DNA of 64,000 bases from Anisodus tanguticus (lineage: Eukaryota; Streptophyta; Magnoliopsida; Solanales; Solanaceae), in assembly GCA_034509755.1 (NCBI GenBank), contig CM067541.1, forward strand, positions 31,819,504 to 31,883,503. The letters are read 5' to 3'. The position numbers were made by a program, and so were the translations under genes. How positions within the stretch are numbered: the first letter of the stretch is position 1; the number at the start of each line of letters is the position of its first letter. This document shows, in pieces, positions 44,327 to 54,179 of the stretch. Under the pieces are notes generated by a model. It was given only the letters and a program-made list of their open reading frames with translations. It ran no database searches and was not told the DNA's origin.

Positions 44327-45012
44327 CAAGAAGTCCAAAAGATTATTCAATTGCAGAAAATAGAAAATCAATTGCCAGACGCATTTACATATTTGAAAAG
44401 GATTACCAAATCACATATCCCTGCAGAGAATGTCCCAATTCGGATTGATGTCGATGTAGGACCATCTACTAGTGTCATAGCAAATGAGTCCAAAGCACGC
44501 CTGAAGTTTGATAGACCATTGGGTTCTATGGATCAGAATTCTAAGGAACAAAATTCTAGAAAAAGAAAAATAAATGGTCAAGATGACACTAAAAAAGAAT
44601 CTCTTAAATAAATACAAGATTTGATCAAGCCTGATATTCTTGACGAAATCAATAAGCCGCAAACTCAAGAAAATGAAGAAATGTCAATAAATCCAATTAA
44701 TGTTAGGGACTAATTTGAATCACTTGGAAATAAATGTGGTTTGAAATGTGACAAAATACCACAACCTTATATGAAGATAATGCACCATGCATTGCTCAAT
44801 TGAAGGAAGGATTCATAAAAGGAGATATGACAAGGCAGATTCCACCAAAGTTGTTCTTCACACGTGAGCTCCAAAAGAATGGTGATATCAATGTGCAACA
44901 GATTCGTTCAAGTGATGATATGTCTGATTTGTTCACTAAGTCTCTACTAACTGCAACTTTCGAGAAGATGGTGCATAAGATTGGAATGCGAAGACTCAAA
45001 CATTTGGACTGA
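44270..45012 (+). pseudogene. Copia hinge and RNase H remnant
   Basis: The 44,273-44,611 frame encodes the integrase-RT hinge typical of plant copia: WNNPSLSHLDRYASICEQEV, IENQLPDAFTYLKRITKSHI and IDVDVGPSTS, then GSMDQNSKEQNSRKRK. It then jumps to the RNase H tail at 44,800-45,012: LKEGFIKGDMTRQIPPKLFF, ELQKNGDINVQQIRSSDDMS and DLFTKSLLTATFEKMVHKIG. The whole RT between these is displaced or deleted (its remnant is upstream at 43.1-43.9 kb). This order is odd and could reflect rearrangement or two overlapping copies. Confidence 0.8.
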
Positions 45013-45230
45013 AATTCTCGCCAGGGGGAGTTGATACATGTTGTACTCTTTTTTCCGTATAAGATTTTGTCCCACTGGATTTTTCTTGTAAGGTTTTTAA
45101 TGAGGCAACTAAAATGTGTATTATTAGAAATGTGTACTCTTTTTCCTTCACTAGAATGTTTCCCACTGTGTTTTTCTAGTAAGATTTTAATGAGGCATAT
45201 TATCTATCAAAATAGACATCCAAGGAGGAG

Positions 45231-45423
45231 TGTTATAGATATTATCATATATTGTGGATGTCTATCTTTAGGAGAAATATTAGGGATAATAACTTTGGAC
45301 CAATTCAATTTTCTCCTATAAATAGAGATGTTCCCCTCATTGTATTTCATCTCTCAAGAGAAATAAAGAACTCTTCTCTCTTTCTCCACAATATTCTTGT
45401 TTTAGTTCTATTATTTTATAACA
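45231..45423 (+). repeat. Copia 3' LTR, 193 bp
   Basis: TGTTATAGATATTATC to TTTTATAACA, directly preceded by the purine tract CCAAGGAGGAG. It contains a consensus TATAAATA at 45,317-45,324, the probable promoter, followed by the CTCTCTTTCTCCACAA stretch. Confidence 0.82.
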
Positions 45424-45787
45424 AAATCAAAATAGTAGTTTAAATTCTTGTCCCCACTTGGGTGTTTAGAGGTTTTGGGATGTGGTCTTAAAAAGATTGT
45501 GTTCTGTTAATTTTTAATAAATTTATTAAATAATACTTTAGTTAGTTTCTTGTGAAAAATACCTCACTTCCTCTTATGCAGAATACGAGTTAGCGATCGA
45601 AATGAGATGCTTGTTTTTAACAACTACACATGACACTAGGAATTACAATATAATTATGTTATAGCTAAAGAATAGGTCTACGAAATTATAACATTATGTA
45701 ATTATTAGGTTAATAACTACTAGGTCAGCCTAGTATTTACATAACGATTTTCGATTTCCAATTTTCAAATATACCCAGCTATGTGTA
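45424..45787. other. Spacer, nothing recognised
   Basis: AT-rich DNA between two copia elements. It shows no coding region or repeat structure. Confidence 0.5.
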
Positions 45788-45792
45788 ATATC

Positions 45793-45990
45793 TCTTAGAG
45801 TAATTATGGGGATACCCCATAATTACTTCTCCTTTATTATAATAGATTTGTAATATATTATAATTAATATATTTCTAATTAGTATCTCTTATATTAGGTA
45901 AGAAAGATTAATCTTCCATGATTCAAGCCTAGGGTTATTGTATATATTTGTATCTTTGGAATAAGATCAAGCAAGAAATTATTTCTTATA
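45793..45990 (+). repeat. Ale-like copia 5' LTR
   Basis: 198 bp, very similar to 55,938-56,135 (about ten differences seen by eye). Very AT-rich, with ATATATTATAATTAATATAT-like sequence. Confidence 0.9.
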
Positions 45991-46004
45991 TGGTATCAAG
46001 AGTC
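45991..46004 (+). promoter_or_regulatory. Ale-like copia primer-binding site
   Basis: TGGTATCAAGAGTC directly follows the LTR. It is the tRNA-Met type site with a one-base insertion relative to TGGTATCAGAGC. Confidence 0.8.
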
Positions 46005-46345
46005 AAAGATCTCTTAACCTAATTTCTCTTCTCCTTACCGAATTTTCTTCTCCCTTTTTCCTTAACTTTTTCGGCCACTTAGCACTTAGGATTTTTAACT
46101 TACTCCTAAAACTAAACCTATTCTAAAACATAAGCCGAATTGGAATAGCACTTAGGATTTTTAACTTACTAAAATCCTACACCTAAACCTATTCTAAAAC
46201 ATAAGCCAACCACTACCCCTCCAAAAAACCCATCTCGGCTTATTCATCTCCAAAATTCTACCACACACAAAGGTCTATTCTCTTCACACCACTCAACACA
46301 TTTCAATACTTCATCTCTTCTCTGCTTTTTGATTTCGTGTGGAAC
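46005..46345 (+). other. Ale-like copia leader
   Basis: C- and T-rich 5' untranslated leader with a short internal duplication. CACTTAGGATTTTTAACTTA occurs at ~46,081 and again at ~46,149, each followed by CTAAACCTATTCTAAAACAT-like sequence. Confidence 0.65.
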
Positions 46346-46449
46346 ACATGGCCGGAAAACAAACCTTTCACACAAAAATTCTACCACACACAAAGGTCCT
46401 TCAATGGATTTATGGCACTATTTCAAATGATCTTCTTCATACCATCTTA
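46346..46449 (+). pseudogene. Ale-like gag, 5' exon-like fragment before the insertion
   Basis: VLQWIYGTISNDLLHTIL is the conserved start of the UBN2-type capsid in Ale copia. It stops at the junction with the nested element, and the next conserved words (AQKAWERLQNIFQDN) appear at 52,053. About five codons are missing at the junction, consistent with deletion of the nested element's left end. Confidence 0.85.
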
Positions 46450-47129
46450 ACCGTAGGGCCAAGGTTTGATCCCGAAATTCTTTCGGATGTCTTGTTTGGT
46501 CCCGAAGTTTCAAGACGAAACGTCAAGCACTCAATTCGGCCATTTATTTTGGCTGAATTACTCCTCCTATAATGGCCAAATCCGTTGGTTCTTTCACCAT
46601 TTATGTTGGTGACCTTTACTACCTCCATAATGGCCATTATTTGGCTATTATGGAGGCGAGTTTTCAGCCCCTCCCTCACCTATATAAACACACCCTTACA
46701 CCATTGTTGAGCACTACAAAGAACAGAAAAATAACAGTTCATAAAGCTCACGAAAATACACAACAAAAACAGTTTTCTTCCTACAATTTCCAAGCATCAT
46801 TTCGTTACTCAATATTCTTCACGGTAGCTCTTGAGTTTCCTTTGCTCAAGGGTTCCATTGCTGTTTTATCTTGGGAGACAAATTGTCCAGGACGTATAAA
46901 GGATACATACGGGGCAATATTGTCTTAAGGACAGAGTGCTACACTCGACTCAACAAAAACCAATTTATATTTTTCCATCTTCTATAAAACTGGAATTTCC
47001 AGTTTTTACTTGTGTAACTATTGTAATTTTCAGATTTCTAGTCGAAAATATTATATTCTTTGTTTATCCTTTCGAATACTTGTAATAGTTAAATACTTCC
47101 CGTACTGCTTTATAAAGTACCATAGAGCA
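46450..47129 (+). repeat. Nested copia 5' LTR (left-deleted)
   Basis: It starts ACCGTAGGGCCAAGG, a word found ~115 bp inside the right LTR, so the true TGTTGG start is missing. It contains the probable promoter TATATAA at 46,681-46,687. The segment GGGGCAATATTGTCTTAAGG with ACAGAGTG.. matches the R/U5 region of the minus-strand relative. It ends near TACCATAGAGC. Confidence 0.8.
46681..46687 (+). promoter_or_regulatory. LTR TATA box
   Basis: TATATAA in CACCTATATAAACACACC, a good plant TATA box placed upstream of the R region. It is deleted from the right LTR of the same element. Confidence 0.55.
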
Positions 47130-47186
47130 AAATCTCCCAACAACTTAAGACAATATTTGTATTATATTACTATTAGTGTTCGAAAG

Positions 47187-47483
47187 ATGTCGGTCAAAAG
47201 TTGTGTGACCAAATCTGGATATGGAAATGGTTTTCTGGTAGAAGAGAGTGATGATGATGAACGTGTTCATGGTGTCACCGCTACCAAGACTGGTGGGAAG
47301 AAGCGCTCTCGAGAGCCTGAGGATGTCAACTGGGACAAGAGGAGAAGACTGAAGATGTACTTCTATCTTGCAGCAGAAGGCCTGTATCTATCCCAGACAA
47401 AAGATCTGAATAATGGTGAGAAGGAATTGGACACTCAGTCTGATGAAGTGACTGAAGTGAGCCAGAATCCGAAATTGGGATAA
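47187..47483 (+). CDS. 98-codon ORF with basic cluster at the gag start site
   Basis: The ATG lies in TTCGAAAGATGTCG, which aligns with the gag start of the autonomous relative (TTAGAAAGATGACT on its minus strand). The protein that follows is not copia gag. It has an acidic stretch EESDDDERV (residues ~20-28), then a bipartite basic cluster KKRSREPEDVNWDKRRRLK (about residues 40-58) like a nuclear localisation signal. A short hydrophobic segment MYFYLAAEGLYL follows, then an acidic polar tail to NPKLG. I do not recognise the family. It is open with no frame damage, in contrast to the surrounding pol remnants. It could be a captured host fragment, a replaced gag, or chance. Function is unknown. 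Confidence 0.45.
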   Translation: MSVKSCVTKSGYGNGFLVEESDDDERVHGVTATKTGGKKRSREPEDVNWDKRRRLKMYFYLAAEGLYLSQTKDLNNGEKELDTQSDEVTEVSQNPKLG

Positions 47484-47562
47484 GTATTTTCTTACTTGTC
47501 AAGAATAAAGATTAAATGATAAGTATTTTTCTTACTTGTCAAGAATAAAGATTAAATGATGT
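47481..47562 (+). repeat. 40-bp tandem direct repeat
   Basis: GATAAGTATTTTCTTACTTG..TAAAGATTAAAT occurs twice in tandem with a one-base length difference, straddling the stop of the 98-codon ORF. Confidence 0.85.
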
Positions 47563-47884
47563 CTGATTAAAAATAAATTAAAGTAAGGAGGAATATAAAA
47601 TTAATTTATATTCCTTACGCTTTAAAAATCAGAAGTTTAATCTCTTCTTCTTTCCCGTTTAAAGATTGGATTTTGTAAACGACTTAAAAAGATCGGTTCT
47701 TTTAAGTTTAATAATTAAAAGTGTGTAAAGTATGTTCGCACATATGATGGAGAGAGTTCCACTAATCGTGCGAAAACTTGTTACCACACTTAAGTAAGCG
47801 CCAAGAATTATCGGGCACCAATCATAACGGAAGAAGTCTAAAAGTTAATGACGTTGAGCTGTCATATTATTTGGCAGAAGATCC

Positions 47885-48180
47885 TTCATAGGATGATATT
47901 GGACACTCGGTCATACAAAGCCTCCGGCGACCGAGTGGGCCAAAATTTCCTTTGATATGATGATATTGGACACTCGGTCATATAAAGCCTCCGAGCGCGG
48001 CGGGTGGGGCCGAAATTCATTTCATAAGAAAAGGAATGGACACCTAGTAAGGTGGGCCGGTATTTCCGGGTCTCAAATGATCTCGAAGGCCTAAAGAAAG
48101 GCGGATAAGAAATTGGACACTCGATCGCCAAAGCAACTAGAGTGGGCCGGAGTATCGAGATCACATATGATCCGGTTGCG
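47885..48180 (+). repeat. Four degenerate ~70-bp repeats
   Basis: The core TTGGACACTCGGTCATA..AAAGCCTCCG..GAGTGGGCC starts at about 47,899, 47,966, 48,036 and 48,113, with decreasing similarity. It is CpG-rich. It occupies the place where gag sequence would be in the autonomous relative. Confidence 0.7.
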
Positions 48181-48419
48181 CCCTAACCACGGGCAAGAGG
48201 TTGTTCATGTGAAGCAACGCCACCTCTAAAGTAGAAGGGGTTGGAGAGATTGTCCTCAATAGGACTTCAGGGAATGAGATCACTCTAAGATGAGGTGATA
48301 CATATCCCTAACTTGGTTTAAGAGACGCTGTTGGTCAAGCTGGTTTGAGACTAGTCCAACAGTTCTGTGATAACTAAGAATGGTACAGTACGTCTGTATC
48401 CGAATGAATGATATATTTG

Positions 48420-50480
48420 TAATCCGTGCATCTATGCCATCATAGATTAAGACACGTTAAATAACAAGTCATTCAAAAGCTAACGATGTTGAGATTGTTG
48501 CCTTCTGACGACATAAACCCTCAAAATAAATGTGAGGTAGATGAAGAGGCAAAATCACCTTTCCAAATTCCGTCAAGGGAATAGCGAAAGAAGCACCGCT
48601 CCTCTAGAACTTAGTCACACCTACTTGGTGATTTGAAGTTTATACAAAATAGAGGGGGGAGACAAGTACGTTGTGATCTTCATTGATGATAGTACAACGT
48701 ATGGAATCCTTTGTTTGTTGAAAAGCAAAGATGAAGTTGTTGAAGCGGATAAGCGCTACAAAGCAGAATTTGAAAATTAACTAAGCCTACGGATTGAGAA
48801 ATTCGTAGTGATAGAGGGGGAGAATATGAACCATCGTTTATTAAACGACTGCTCATTACTCACCTCAGTCTAACGGTGTTAGCCAAGCGCGAAGTTGTAC
48901 GCCCAAATTACGAGGGGTAGCTTGGTAAAAGATGGGCTACCGAAATAGGTCAAGTTTGACCTAAGACTGTAGATTGCATATCCACTGGATCTGCAAATAA
49001 CAGTAGTGTTGATCGCCTCTTGGCATCAAAGAATGCTGAATTCATTGAAGATAACTTTCCTTGAAATAGGAAAAAGGAGTAATTGCTCAAGGTTAACAAG
49101 AACCCGCGAGGGCTCGACGTCCGAACTAGACGTTCCGTATCTACGAGACTCGAAAGTTCTTCTCTATCCGGAACTTAATATTCCGGATCTGCGAACTCGG
49201 GGATTCTAGATGTTGAACCAAGACGGAGCAAAGAGGGGACAAAGACTTGTTCCGGTCCTTCTAGCTTGTATGGTTGAGAACGAACCATGGACAATTAACA
49301 AATAATTGTTATCTCCAAAAGCGCTTGCTTTGGAAAGAAGCTAAAGGGAGAAATAGATTCCATATATAGAACCATACGTGTGTAATAGTTAATCTTCCTC
49401 CGGGAAAAGAACCTTTGGGTTGTAAAAAGTGCTCCCCGTGTGAGTAGCTTCACATCTAGGGCCATTGTAATCTTACATGGCATGGGTGTTGAAACAACCT
49501 TCCAAACCGGAGAGTTGGAAGAAGAGGATCGAATTGGTTCTTTGAACTGTTGGGCTTCTTCCGAACTTTCATTTTGGTCCCTGAAATGTTAACATTTTGG
49601 TCCCGAAAGTCTCGGATAAAACGAAACAATGAATCGATCACGAAACATTGACTCGAAGTTAGAAAGCCAACAGCTTGGAAAACCAACGGTCTTAGAGTGA
49701 ACATCATATTGAAACAAAGTCTCGATATGAAAGATGACATCTTAGGAATTGGATTTCTAAGACATCTAACGGATCGGTCGATAGTTGACGATCTCGTTGA
49801 AGCCACCAATAGATATGAATCATAGAACCGATTGGAATCATGGTGCACCCATAGACAAGGAGCGATATGCTCGGGTCACGTGTAGTTCAATGTATTGTAC
49901 ACACTACAACCGACACAGTATCGTCCAACAAACGATCGGTTGAACTAAGGTTCACCGATGATCTTAATACATGATCAATAGAAGGCGTTAAGTCGGATAT
50001 GACGATATCCGAATTATTCACTTATCTACGGATTATAGTATTCTCGGATGTCCAGCGGTTCCGAGAGAACACAAGTGATGCAAATCGGACATCGGATCCG
50101 AAGAACACCAAAGCCACAAGTAAATGTGTATGGTGGTTCTTGGAAAATCCTCTAAACAAACTTGCATCGGCCGATTCATAATGGAATCGGAGTTTATCGC
50201 TTTATACAAAGCATGAAAGAAGTTGAGTAACTTCACGGCTCCTTAGAGGACGTCCCTTATTGGGAGAAACCCGTGCCTTCGGCGGTTCTACATCGTGGCT
50301 AGCCGGTCGGCTTTAGGAAGGACACGGATGACGGCGTCTGGACATATCTCGTCACGATCCGTCGGAGACATAAGACCGTATGGCGCTGATCATCACGGGT
50401 GTCACTTTCTTATTTACTAACTAAGGGACTACTCGGAGATCAAGTGTTCTCGTCTGTTCTAGGGAATGGGCTTAAAACCC
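48420..50480 (+). pseudogene. Deleted pol remnant of the nested copia
   Basis: Pieces appear in the correct order but with many short deletions. The pre-integrase zinc-finger region (LLPSDDINPQNKCE) is near 48,490, and the integrase core YVVIFIDD near 48,670 keeps the first Asp. The SSAYRF-region relic is near 48,990, RT (WKEAKGEIDSIY, LPPGKEPLGCK) at 49,320-49,430, and the connection-RNase H (SDPKNTKATS, WNRSLSLYTKHER-like) at 50,085-50,220. The VPYWEKPVPSA and RHKTV relics are at 50,255-50,370. No catalytic YVDD was found. Compared with 13.1-16.2 kb, roughly half the coding bases are missing. Confidence 0.75.
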
Positions 50481-51111
50481 AAAATATACGGACCAATACA
50501 AATGGAAACCCAACCTTACGAACCGGAGATCCCGGTAATTTGGTTCAATGGGAAAACTAAGTTGTAAAGGTTCGGTTGATCGCTTCGGTGGAAGCATGAG
50601 CACTTCGGATAGTGATTTCGAAAAGAAACACCAAATCCAAAGCCGTTCCCGCGATAGACGTTAAGTGCTATCTCGGTATGGGTAAAGGTTAAGTTTTCAA
50701 AACTCGTAATGATCCTCAACAACCGAGGTTAGGTCTTTGGGAAACTTTTAATGGTTCCTAACACTTGTGAAGTGGGGTATAGCAGGATACCTTGTAGGAG
50801 ACCACCTATTTAAGTGCGAGGACGGGCCGCCTCAAATTGAACGCACTTAAGAATCCAAGACGTTGTCCATGGCCAAAACGGACAAAACATTACGAAGAAG
50901 AGAGTAAGGGAATTTGTTGTGTTGGTACCGTTGTCTTGGCTTACACTAAACACCGACGGTTCAAGACATCACGTTCACCGCGCAAGGTAAGTAAGTCCGA
51001 TGGTATTCAACTATGGAAGGTTCAAAGCCGAGGCTACCTCTCCTTATGCAACATCGGTCCGCTGAAATATTGCTTGGAAATGAAAAGACACCATGTGAGT
51101 GCGCCAAAATC
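50460..51111 (+). other. Nested copia 3' non-coding region
   Basis: The counterpart, in opposite orientation, of 12,531-13,132. It shares, for instance, AAGTTGTAAAGGTTC and GTATAGCAGGATACCTTGTA. Where the two copies differ, this one often has CG while the other has TG or CA. Confidence 0.75.
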
Positions 51112-51482
51112 TCTTTCAAGAGGGGATTGTTGGAAATTTGCCTTTGGCGGGAGTTGCGACCGACCAACTTTAACGGCTTAAACACTAGTGTAACGTATGT
51201 TGGAGAATCCGGTTCTCCACACATGCATGATCTACTAAGTACGTAGATAACCGTAGGGCCAAGAATCGTCAAATTTCATTGAGAAATGAAAGAGATATTG
51301 GTTCACGAAGTAAGGTGTTTGAAGCATGGAAAGTGTGGTATTGTGTGTAATTCTCCCACATCGGTAGAGGAAGAAAGAATTGTTGTGTATATAAGACTCG
51401 AAATTGGTTTGGGGTTTGGGACCCCAAGGGGTATCCCATGTGTTTAAAGGAGGGAGGACCTAGATGTGCTTCGGTTCGACGA

Positions 51483-51668
51483 AAGACCACACGCGCGCCG
51501 CCGCCGCCCGCCCGTCCGGTCCGGTTCCGGTTCCGGTTCCGAGTTCCGGGTTCCGGGTTCCGGGTTCTCGAGTTCTCGGGTTCCGGGTTCCGGGTTCTCG
51601 GGTTCTCGGGTTCTCGGGTTCACGGGTTCACGGGTCACGGGTCACGGGTCACGGGTCACGGGCCGTGG
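51483..51668 (+). repeat. GC-rich minisatellite in the LTR
   Basis: Successive 6-12-bp units: CCGCCGCCGCCCG, then GGTTCCGGTTCCG, GGGTTCCGGGTTCC, GGGTTCTCGGGTTCTC and ACGGGTCACGGGTCAC. Related units change gradually along the array, suggesting slippage with a shifting register. The region opens overlapping Arg/Gly/Pro/Ser-rich ORFs in all plus frames that are artefacts. Confidence 0.88.
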
Positions 51669-51719
51669 GCTGTGGGCCTTCTGATATTATCTTTTTGGGC
51701 CAGAAAACTTTGCCGGAAG

Positions 51720-51860
51720 TACGGTTTGATCCCGAAGTTTCGGACGTACAGTTTGAACCAGAATTCTTTCGGATATACTGTTTGGTCCCGAAGTTTCAAG
51801 ATGTACGATTTGGTCCCCGAAGTTTCAAGATGTACGAGTTTGGTCCCGAAGTTCGAATTT
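51720..51860 (+). repeat. ~30-bp repeats of a TTTGGTCCCGAAG motif
   Basis: GTTTGATCCCGAAGTTTC, GTTTGGTCCCGAAGTTTC, TTTGGTCCCCGAAGTTTC and TTTGGTCCCGAAGTTCG recur at about 30-bp intervals. Two copies are kept at 46,465-46,515 in the left LTR. Confidence 0.75.
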
Positions 51861-52052
51861 CGATGGTCAAAACAAACGTCAAGCACTCAATTCAGCCATT
51901 TATTTTGGCTGAATTACTCCTCTATAATGGCCAAATCCGTTGGTTCTTTCACCATTTATGTTGGTGACTTTACTACCTCCATTTTCTAGTCGAAACCCAA
52001 TACTTGTAATAGTTAAATACTTCCCGTACGCTTTATAAAGTACCATAGAGCT

Positions 52053-52620
52053 CAAAAAGCGTGGGAAAGATTACAAAATATTTTTCAAGATAACAAAATG
52101 TCTAGGGTCATTTATCCTGAACACCAATTTACAAATATTAAATTAGATGATTTTTCAAACATCTCAGCCTATTGTCAAGAATTGAAAGTAGTTGTGGACC
52201 AACTGTCCAACGTTGGTTCACCCATGACAGATCAAAGGTTGGTACTTCAATTGATTGCGGGGTTGAATGAGCAATATGATGGTGTTGCTACATTCATTCA
52301 GCAAAGTAATCCATTACCTCCTTTTTACGAGGCCCGTTCAAGATTAATTCTTGAGGAAACAAGGAAAGAAAAGCAGGCATCCCCTGAAGCAACCATCGCC
52401 GGAACCGCTCTCATCTCCACCAACTCTTCTTCTAATAATTTGGAACCCCAAAATTATGGTTCAGGGGGACATGGTAATCGTTCTAATAATGGTAAAAAAT
52501 GGTGTTCAAATCGCAATAATAAAGGAAAAAATAATGGTGGAAATGGACGGGGACGGGGCGGGGGCCAACCCGCCGGCGGGAATAGCCAGCCCGGGCAGTG
52601 GGTAGTTTAGCGGCAGCAGT
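52053..52620 (+). pseudogene. Ale-like gag, main part
   Basis: It resumes gag with AQKAWERLQNIFQDNKMSRV, then EHQFTNIKLDDFSNISAYCQ and VVVDQLSNVGSPMTDQRLVL. QLIAGLNEQYDGVATFIQQS and ARSRLILEETRKEKQ follow. The tail is Asn/Gly-rich (GKKWCSNRNNKGKNNGGNGR), as in Ale copia. It then loses the frame at a stop (52,608), where later frames contain relics of the Pro/Gln-rich linker. It formed the particle and bound RNA. Confidence 0.87.
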
Positions 52621-52779
52621 GGCGGACAGTAGGGGCAGTACCCACCGTAGGCTGGGCCCCACAATGGGCTGCCCTGCCAAACCCATTCCCGACGTCTTCA
52701 TAGGCCCGGCCTCCTCTTACTTCAAATCGCCAACCCAGTCTTCTTGGATCCTGTCCACAACATGCATTTGTAGCTCAGG

Positions 52780-53145
52780 CACGATCCTCTGTCGGATATG
52801 CACCCACGGCTATTGAACAAGCCATGAGTCACATGAATTTAAATATTCTAAATGAATCGTGGTACTTGGATACAGGGGCGACGTCACACATGACGGCATC
52901 TCAAGGTAATCTTTCATCTTATTTTAATACGAGCGGTAATAAAAATATTATTGTCGGCAGTGGGCAGGAAATTCTAATTCATGTTATTGGTCAGGTAAAA
53001 CTATCATCTCCTCACCCATCTTTACACTTAAAAAATGTCTTACATGCACCACAACTGATTAAAAACTTGATCTATGTTAGACATTTTACCACTGACAATA
53101 ATGTTTCTGTGAATTTTGATCCGTTTGGTTTTTTTCTGTGAATGA
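52780..53145 (+). pseudogene. Ale-like protease region
   Basis: The 52,824-53,141 frame starts MSHMNLNILNESWYLDTGAT and contains the active site DTGATSHMTAS (~52,868-52,900). NIIVGSGQEILIHVIGQVKL and HLKNVLHAPQLIKNLIYVRH follow, the normal order leading into the pre-integrase domain. It is intact over this stretch, then frameshifted at 53,130. Confidence 0.85.
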
Positions 53146-54105
53146 TTTTTAAACGGGATGCCACTCATGAGATGTAATAGCACGGAGGACTTATATCCCA
53201 TCACCTCTGTTTCCACCAATTGCAGGGTCACACCTTCCACCTTTGCGGACATCTCTCCTAGTTTATGGCACAATAGGTTGGGACATCCAGGAGCACCTGT
53301 TTTTAATCAATTTAGGAAGAATAATTTGATTTCCTGTAATAGAACTTTGAACTCTTCTGTTTGCCAAACCTGTGTGTTTGGTAAATATGTTAAACTTTCA
53401 TTTTCTGCGTCTACTACTACTATTATTATGCCATTTCATATTTTGCATTGTGATTTGTGGAAATCATATGTTTTAAGTGTTGCAGGTCATAAGTACTATT
53501 TACTCATTCTTGATGATTTTTGAATTTTTTGTGGACCTTTCCCTTAGAACAGAAATCACAAACCTATAACATTTTAAAAACAATTTAGTGTGTTTATCAA
53601 AACTCAATTTGGAAAAACCATTAAATGTTTTCAATGTGATAATGGGGGGGGTCTCCAAAATGGGATGTATGTCCGTATTTCCTATCTACATACATCTTCT
53701 CAAAATGGGAAAGTTGAAAGAAAGATTCACACAATCAACAATATGATTCGCTTTATCCTTGTGCATTCGTTCACACCACCAAATTTTTGGCATCATGCTC
53801 TCCAAATGGCTACATATCTCTTTAATATTCTTCCTAGTAAACTAATCTCTAATGTGTCACCTACTCAGGTATTGTACAACCGCATCCCTTCGGTTACACA
53901 TTTATGAGTTTTTGGATGTTTGTGTTGTCCATTGTTTCCTTCTGCCACCATTCATAAACATCAAGCTCGGTCTACTCCTTGCGTATTTTTGGGGTATCCA
54001 CTGAATCATAGGGGATATAAATGCTTTGATATGTCAACAGGCAAAATCATTATTTCTCATCATGTCATATTTGATGAATCAACTTTCCTGTTAGCAATAT
54101 CTTGA
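53146..54105 (+). pseudogene. Ale-like integrase pseudogene
   Basis: The zinc-binding part is SPSLWHNRLGHPGAPVFNQF with SVCQTCVFGKYVKL (HHCC-type ligands). The core starts with LHCDLWKS (first Asp) and YYLLILDDF followed by a stop. The second catalytic part is TIKCFQCDNGGG, where the usual R.DNG.E form is kept as CDNGGG. SSQNGKVERKIHTINNMIRF carries the catalytic Glu. The C-terminal part (RSTPCVFLGYPLNHRGYKCF) ends at 54,105. Several frameshifts at 53,530-53,590, 53,660 and 53,907. Confidence 0.87.
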
Positions 54106-54179
54106 GCGGCATCCTCACCTTCATATGATTTTCTGGACAACAACATTCATCCAATTTTAAGGTATCATCTCAACTCTCA

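Larger units (their letters stand above)
42700..45423 (+). mobile_element. Decayed Ty1/copia element, 3' part
   Basis: Plus-strand fragments of integrase, RT and RNase H end in a clear polypurine tract (CCAAGGAGGAG) and a 193-bp LTR. The 5' LTR, gag and protease were not found. A 188-bp tandem duplication and many indels show long decay. The left limit is approximate. 42,359-42,700 may belong to it but shows nothing clear. Confidence 0.7.
46450..52052 (+). mobile_element. Non-autonomous copia inserted in gag
   Basis: A plus-strand relative of the 11,564-18,284 element. It shares the LTR start TGTTGGAAATTT, the PPT, the 600-bp 3' non-coding region, the gag-start leader and remnants of integrase, RT and RNase H. 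It lies between the two halves of the Ale-like gag. The two LTRs carry different deletions: the left lacks its 5' end and a GC-rich block, and the right lacks ~400 bp that include the TATA box. Pol is reduced to scattered pieces. It keeps far more CpG than the other copy. Confidence 0.82.
51128..52052 (+). repeat. Nested copia 3' LTR (internally deleted)
   Basis: It starts TGTTGGAAATTTGCC right after the PPT (CTTTCAAGAGGGGAT) and ends TTTATAAAGTACCATAGAGC. It includes repeated TTTGGTCCCGAAGTTTCAAG segments (51,720-51,850) and a GC-rich minisatellite. It lacks the part carrying the TATA box and R region present at 46,615-47,030. Confidence 0.8.

Noticed and set aside
47885..48180. Possible CRISPR array because of ~70-bp periodicity
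   Set aside because: The repeats are imperfect over their whole length with no constant repeat/variable spacer structure, and the genome is a plant.
51438..51989. Long plus-strand ORFs (up to 183 codons) rich in Arg, Gly, Ser and Pro
   Set aside because: All three plus frames are open across the TTCCGGG minisatellite inside an LTR. This is a repeat artefact, not a gene.
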